A stretch of 45,468 nt of DNA from contig JAEWCQ010000024.1 in assembly GCA_023390555.1 (NCBI GenBank), positions 1 through 45,468 on the forward strand. The letters run 5' to 3'. The notes under the pieces are model-generated. The model did no database searches and was not told the origin of the DNA. It saw only the letters and a list, made by a program, of their open reading frames with translations. Made by a program: the position numbers and the translations under genes. This DNA is from Bacillota bacterium (GTDB lineage Bacteria > Bacillota > Clostridia > Lachnospirales > Lachnospiraceae). Below are positions 41,266 to 45,468 of the stretch, one piece after another (within the stretch, counting starts at the first letter, position 1; each line of letters begins with the position of its first letter).

Positions 41266-42849
41266 CTAGCCAAGTATTATCTTTACTATCGAATCAATCT
41301 GCTTTTTGCTTAATCTATACTTTTTCCACTTAACTTTCAATAAATCACCATCTTCTTTTTTAATTCCTCCTTTGTCTTGCATCTCCATGATTGAATGCAA
41401 AATCTCAATAAAATCATTTGCATCAGATACCTTTCCCAAAACAGACTTGATTTGTAAAATAGAATCTTTATTTACCATACTTACCGTTGGATTTTCTTCT
41501 TTTTGTTCTTGAATTTTATAGTTTTTATCTACATCTACTTTTCCGATTTTCTTTGCAAATATAGTTTGACCATACTGTGTTGTCCATATATATGTTTTTG
41601 CATACATGTCCTTACCTTTTGCTTTTTCATTTCGAATTTCTTTCAATGTGATTTTTCCAAATGGTAATGCTTCTGTGCTTTCGCCAATTGTTAAATTTAA
41701 TAATTGGTCATTATTAAATAATTTGTATTGTTTTGAATCATCTAATATATCACATTTATTGTCAATCAATTGATTTACTAAAAAGTCAAAAAGTTCAAAA
41801 TCTTGAACCATTCTTAATTCAATTGGTATCCAGTCTTGTCCATTTAGTGCTCCTATAAGTCCTCCAACCATAGATGCAATCGTATCTGTATCTGAGTTTT
41901 TCAAATTTGCCGATTCAATTAATGACATTGTTGGATCAGAAGCAAATTTCGAAAACAAATATAAACTAATAACAGCAGAAACATTACCTGCACCATTAAT
42001 CTTAGAATTATAACAACCTAATTTTTCAAGCGTATCATTTCCAATGTCAAGAATTCCCTGTTCTAATCCTGTTTTAGCAATTTTTAAATACCCTATCGTT
42101 TCATATACACATTCTTCCCAAACTAAATCATAATCGTAACCAGCATATTTTATTGCCTCTTGCTTCCAAACATTAATATTATTAACATCTGGCAATCTAC
42201 TCCATGCAGTTTGATCATTCAATAAAACATCAATTAATTCTCCATATCCTAATGTTGTATCCTGGACAAGAATTTTAATAATACTATAAGCATAGAGCAT
42301 AGCACCTAGCAATGCACGAGGATGTCCATGTGTATACATACCATTTAGTACTACTTGCTTCATTACCTTTTCCACATCATACTCGTTAGTAAAGGTATGT
42401 GGCATAATTCTCATCGCCACACCATTCCCTCCAGCCAAATAATAATTTTTTATTTCTAAATTATCATTCTTCTCTTCATCCCATGGTGAAATATTGTACA
42501 TCCATTTTCTAGCAGCTCTTTTGGTAGCACCACCTCCACCTCTTTCATAGTTTACCCACGCCGGCAACTCAGCTTGTCTATAATAAGTACTCCACTGCTT
42601 GCCTCTTAATAAACTTCTTAAAGTTGCAATTAATAACTGCGTATCATCACTATATTCACCTGCGTCAACAAACTCTTCATAAGGCCAATAACGCCCTCCA
42701 CCTTTTCTTGTCCATGAAACAAATGTTTTAATACTCCCATTTTTTCTATTAATATTTTTGCTATTTTGTTCATTTGGCCAGCCTAATGCATCTCCTATAG
42801 CCGCACCTAACATTGCTCCTACATATTTTTCTTTTTTAGTCTGTTTCAT
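41266..42849 (-). CDS. ADP-ribosylglycohydrolase (DraG type), possible DarT antidote
   Basis: A 527-residue protein. Residues 1-345 are an ADP-ribosylglycohydrolase domain that removes ADP-ribose from a target. The metal ligands are in place: GAAIGDALGWP (Asp20), YSDDT at 66-70, THGHPRA at 173-179, and NSDTDT at 318-323. The last 180 residues are an unrecognised extension with a YGQTIFAKKIGKV strand region and a helical end. The ATG overlaps the end of the DarT-like gene by 14 bases, so the two are made together. DraG family members reverse modification on protein or nucleic acids; here the pairing suggests reversal of DNA ADP-ribosylation, which is inference. Confidence 0.85.
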   Translation of the reverse strand: MKQTKKEKYVGAMLGAAIGDALGWPNEQNSKNINRKNGSIKTFVSWTRKGGGRYWPYEEFVDAGEYSDDTQLLIATLRSLLRGKQWSTYYRQAELPAWVNYERGGGGATKRAARKWMYNISPWDEEKNDNLEIKNYYLAGGNGVAMRIMPHTFTNEYDVEKVMKQVVLNGMYTHGHPRALLGAMLYAYSIIKILVQDTTLGYGELIDVLLNDQTAWSRLPDVNNINVWKQEAIKYAGYDYDLVWEECVYETIGYLKIAKTGLEQGILDIGNDTLEKLGCYNSKINGAGNVSAVISLYLFSKFASDPTMSLIESANLKNSDTDTIASMVGGLIGALNGQDWIPIELRMVQDFELFDFLVNQLIDNKCDILDDSKQYKLFNNDQLLNLTIGESTEALPFGKITLKEIRNEKAKGKDMYAKTYIWTTQYGQTIFAKKIGKVDVDKNYKIQEQKEENPTVSMVNKDSILQIKSVLGKVSDANDFIEILHSIMEMQDKGGIKKEDGDLLKVKWKKYRLSKKQIDSIVKIILG

Positions 42850-43516
42850 CTTTATCCTCCATATATTCTTCTATTGAAGGTTCTTGACCTTGACGTATTT
42901 TACTGCTCGTTGAAGTCACAAATAACTCTGGAGCAATAAATACATCTATATCTGTGATCCCCAAAACCTGCCATTCAACCACTTTTTGTCTTGCTATTTC
43001 TTTATCCATAAATGCAACTCCAGTAATATACTTTCTTGGAATACTTTCATATACAAGCACTTCTGCCTGATCATTAGTAGCCGCATTACTTAACATTTGT
43101 GTTGGACGTAAAAATCCATCTACGCGAGCATCAAATATTTCAGAAAAAGCACTATATCCCTTTTTAATATAAGCTCCATATCTTTTCGCTGCATTAACTG
43201 CACAAAACTCTGTGGATTCTAGTGTAGCAACAATGGGATCTATGAAAATTATTGCCCAATCAGTAAAAATAGGATTGTTGTCTTTTATCCTTTTCAAATA
43301 CCACCAGTTTGGAAATTGTATAGAACAGTTAATAAAATCCTTTCTTCCATCTAGTCGTTGAGTATCGTTTTGAACCAATACATCTTGATCTATATAGTTT
43401 ACAGCTTTTATTCCTTCTTCATTATTTAAAATATGTAATAATTTATTTGTACGGACAAAGTGACATAATCTACTTATTTGCCTGTCTTCTATTTCCTTTT
43501 TTATTTCATATATCAT
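42836..43516 (-). CDS. DarT-like DNA ADP-ribosyltransferase (DUF4433)
   Basis: A 226-residue toxin-type enzyme that would attach ADP-ribose from NAD+ to a base in single-stranded DNA. The DarT pattern is visible: RLCHFVRTNKLLHIL at 16-30 (NAD-binding start), RLDGRKDFINCSIQFPNWWYL at 54-74, and AEVLVYESIP with Glu152 as the expected catalytic glutamate; WAIIFIDP lies between. The N-terminal form (xRLCHFT-like) is that of the DarT1-like branch rather than the classic DarT2 branch, so the target base is not certain. The ATG overlaps the helicase stop (ATGA). No macrodomain DarG or NADAR protein is next to it. Confidence 0.83.
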   Translation of the reverse strand: MIYEIKKEIEDRQISRLCHFVRTNKLLHILNNEEGIKAVNYIDQDVLVQNDTQRLDGRKDFINCSIQFPNWWYLKRIKDNNPIFTDWAIIFIDPIVATLESTEFCAVNAAKRYGAYIKKGYSAFSEIFDARVDGFLRPTQMLSNAATNDQAEVLVYESIPRKYITGVAFMDKEIARQKVVEWQVLGITDIDVFIAPELFVTSTSSKIRQGQEPSIEEYMEDKDETD

Positions 43517-44946
43517 CGTATTTCCCTTTCTACAAAAAGCGCATCATCTTTTTCTGGCAATAATTCCGATTTATTATCTGTATATGATATAATCAATCCT
43601 CTTTTGGCTCGTGTGACAGCTACATATAATAATTTCGCATCTTCTCTTAAAGCTTCTTCTCTGCCCTCCATTGCTTTTATTTTATCTTCTGATGGCAAAC
43701 ACTTTGTAGAACAATATGGAAGAAATACGGTATCAAATTCAAGGCCTTTTGCAGAATGATATGTCCCAATTGATAATTCTGCATCGACATTCATTATGCC
43801 CATTTTATTTTTTAGGACTTGTGGTATTATCCCTTTTGTCCTAAGTAATCCTTCAATCTCATCAACCAATTCTCTACTTCGCATTAAAATTGCTACACTT
43901 TGATTTTGAGATACTTTACTAGCTGATTCAACCATCCAATTTAATTCCTTAGACTCATCATAAAATCTAACTACCGCTGGAAGTGGAGATGATGCTGTTG
44001 GCAAAATTGGTTCTACTAAATCCGACTGGTTGTCAAAATATTTCGAATTTGATATTGTAATTGCAAATTTGGCAATTTCTTTACTATTCCTATAGTTTCG
44101 ATCAAATCTCCAAATTTTATTTTTTTCTATACTCAGTCCCGCCTCTCTCCATGACAAACGAGAACCATATATTTGCTGTGCAACATCTCCAAAAAATGTA
44201 AATGAACCATCGCTTGGAATTGCTTGAATTAAAGATTTTATCATCATAGGGGATAAATCTTGTCCTTCATCTACAACGATATGTTTATACATTCTATTTT
44301 CCTGATCAACTAACAATTCTTCATGAACCGATTGTGCTAAATCTTCCCAATCATACATGAAACCTTCGTCAGTTCTCACCTTTATATACTCTTGATACAC
44401 AAGAAAGAAATATTTTCGATTTTCTCTCTTAATTCTTGTATCCATTCGCCCTATACGTTCTACTTGTTCATACTCTTCAAGTGATTTAATTCCCATTTTC
44501 TCAATCCAGTTTATTTCCTCCAAAAAAACATTCTCATCTCTTTCCAAAGTACCATTTGATCCATTTTTATCAATTACATTTTTTATTGATTTTCTTACGA
44601 ATAAAAGTTTCTTATTATCTCCATCTTCCATACCTGAAACAATGCCATTCCATTTTGGCATTTTCCCTTTACTATCCAAATAACCCCTTGCAAACTTATG
44701 ATAATTTCTTACATGGATATTTGCTGGTACTTTTCCGCCAATAATAGCATCCAAATATTTTACTAATGTTGTATTAAATGTAACTAACATGACCTTTTCT
44801 TTTTTATCAAGACTAGCCAAATATATTGCTCTATATATTGCTAATGTTGTCTTTCCGCTACCTGCTGTTCCTAAAACCACATTATGTCCATTTGGCTTTA
44901 AATCTAAAACCTCAACTTGAATTCCTTTTGGTGTAGGCAATGCCAT
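43513..44946 (-). CDS. SF1 (UvrD/Rep-like) helicase
   Basis: A 477-residue superfamily 1 helicase. Motif I is LGTAGSGKTT at 25-34, motif II VVDEGQDLSP at 224-233, motif III FFGDVAQQIYG at 251-261, motif IV NYRNSKEI at 284-291, then TYHSAKGLEFD and LLYVAVTRAKRGL for motifs V and VI. It is shorter than UvrD (about 720), lacking large 1B/2B subdomains. First gene of a three-gene operon with overlaps (helicase, DarT-like, ADP-ribosylglycohydrolase). GGGGG precedes the ATG. A TATACT -10 lies about 35 bases upstream but without a clear -35. Confidence 0.92.
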   Translation of the reverse strand: MALPTPKGIQVEVLDLKPNGHNVVLGTAGSGKTTLAIYRAIYLASLDKKEKVMLVTFNTTLVKYLDAIIGGKVPANIHVRNYHKFARGYLDSKGKMPKWNGIVSGMEDGDNKKLLFVRKSIKNVIDKNGSNGTLERDENVFLEEINWIEKMGIKSLEEYEQVERIGRMDTRIKRENRKYFFLVYQEYIKVRTDEGFMYDWEDLAQSVHEELLVDQENRMYKHIVVDEGQDLSPMMIKSLIQAIPSDGSFTFFGDVAQQIYGSRLSWREAGLSIEKNKIWRFDRNYRNSKEIAKFAITISNSKYFDNQSDLVEPILPTASSPLPAVVRFYDESKELNWMVESASKVSQNQSVAILMRSRELVDEIEGLLRTKGIIPQVLKNKMGIMNVDAELSIGTYHSAKGLEFDTVFLPYCSTKCLPSEDKIKAMEGREEALREDAKLLYVAVTRAKRGLIISYTDNKSELLPEKDDALFVEREIR

Positions 44947-45045
44947 CTTAATGTCCCCCTTTATTAAGCTTAAGTATACTCTTTCTTATAGTTACCAAAG
45001 TTATATTTATTGTTACTTCTTATTTTCTCAACAGCCAATAGTTTA

Positions 45046-45468
45046 TTAGTCCACTATCTCCCAGTGTCCACTATGTCCTCTTCCAATATATTTGACATTG
45101 GTCATCTTTTTCATCTGTCTTTCAACAGTCTTTTCACTTACCGAACCTTCTTTAGCAATTTGTTTTTTTGTTACTTTACTATTTTCTTTTATTAATTTTA
45201 CAATCAATTCCTGCAATGCATCTTCCTCTTGACCGACATCTTGACCGACATTTTGACCGACATTTTGACCGACATTTTCCTTTCCTGGTCCTACTTTTGA
45301 AGTTGCAATGTTTTGTAAAGGTATCGTTATTCTAAAAACATCACCTTCATCAAACGAAGGAGTTCCTCCAGAATATAGTTTTGTATATTTATTGGTATTT
45401 CTCATTCCTGAACCCAATTCATCTGCAAGTCCTATTTCACGGAATACTTTAGAAATTGGCGGATTCTT
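45046..45468 (-). CDS. AlbA/HATPase_c_4 type ATP-binding protein, C-terminal part
   Basis: Partial; the frame is open to the right edge. The visible 140 residues are the end of an HATPase_c_4 domain (FREIGLADELGSGMRNTNKY and GGTPSFDEGDVFRITIPL), a four-fold VGQ linker (NVGQNVGQNVGQDVGQ), and a winged helix with LIKENSKVTKKQIAKEGSVS. Proteins of this type (AlbA_2 plus HATPase_c_4) are common in accessory DNA; role unknown, often near toxin-antitoxin-like genes. It is upstream of the helicase operon by about 100 bases and reads in the same direction. Confidence 0.85.
   Translation of the reverse strand, partial: KNPPISKVFREIGLADELGSGMRNTNKYTKLYSGGTPSFDEGDVFRITIPLQNIATSKVGPGKENVGQNVGQNVGQDVGQEEDALQELIVKLIKENSKVTKKQIAKEGSVSEKTVERQMKKMTNVKYIGRGHSGHWEIVD

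Overview
The window looks like a chromosomal segment of a spore-forming, gut-type member of the Clostridia, most likely a Lachnospiraceae-like Firmicute. Support comes from the trigger factor-clpP-clpX-lon-engB run, an alpha/beta-type small acid-soluble spore protein with a forespore-type promoter, strong AGGAGG ribosome binding sites, a dlt operon for D-alanylation of teichoic acids, and the overall gene content. The organism assignment is inference from gene content only.

Positions 1 to about 32,000 read as core genome. Most genes are on the minus strand. In order of increasing coordinate they are: engB (partial), lon, clpX, clpP, tig (protein quality control); a methyl-accepting chemotaxis protein; a spore protein; a DJ-1 family protein; a CYTH protein; a DUF1653 protein; a small membrane-anchored protein; a cytidylate-kinase-like protein; a complete branched-chain amino acid ABC transporter (livF, livG, livM, livH, then livK with its own promoter and a leader terminator); and dltX-dltD-dltC-dltB-dltA. 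The 49-residue dltX was found by eye inside and past the end of dltD. Next come a membrane protein, a 5'-truncated sugar:cation symporter, a MATE exporter, a nitrilase-family amidase, and a TetR-type repressor with a second Lon protease and a DUF1858 protein. The TetR and Lon genes share a 19-bp operator. A Gfo/Idh/MocA dehydrogenase, a small heme-degrading-domain protein and an RpiR-type regulator close this part.

From about 32,050 to the end the DNA is visibly more AT-rich and is an accessory island made of mobile-element debris and anti-phage-type cargo. It holds orphan terminators, a radical SAM protein, a decayed phage-type XRE repressor preceded by an apparently intact 59-residue small gene, a MobC-like mobilisation protein and a small DUF6061-like protein. 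After these comes a cargo block of a complete retron (promoter, msr-msd RNA, nucleoside-deoxyribosyltransferase-like effector, reverse transcriptase) plus a DUF4238 gene and an unknown gene. A decayed second copy of the DUF6061-like gene end marks the other side of that cargo. Further right are an internally deleted TOTE-type primase-helicase-PLD gene, the ruin of an AlbA/HATPase_c_4 regulator, and a tightly overlapping three-gene operon of an SF1 helicase, a DarT-like DNA ADP-ribosyltransferase and a DraG-type ADP-ribosylglycohydrolase. The window ends in another AlbA/HATPase_c_4 protein (partial).

The two most interesting systems are the retron, whose RNA can be folded by eye from a1 to a2, and the helicase-DarT-ADP-ribosylglycohydrolase operon, which looks like a toxin-antitoxin or abortive-infection module with a non-macrodomain antidote and a built-in helicase.
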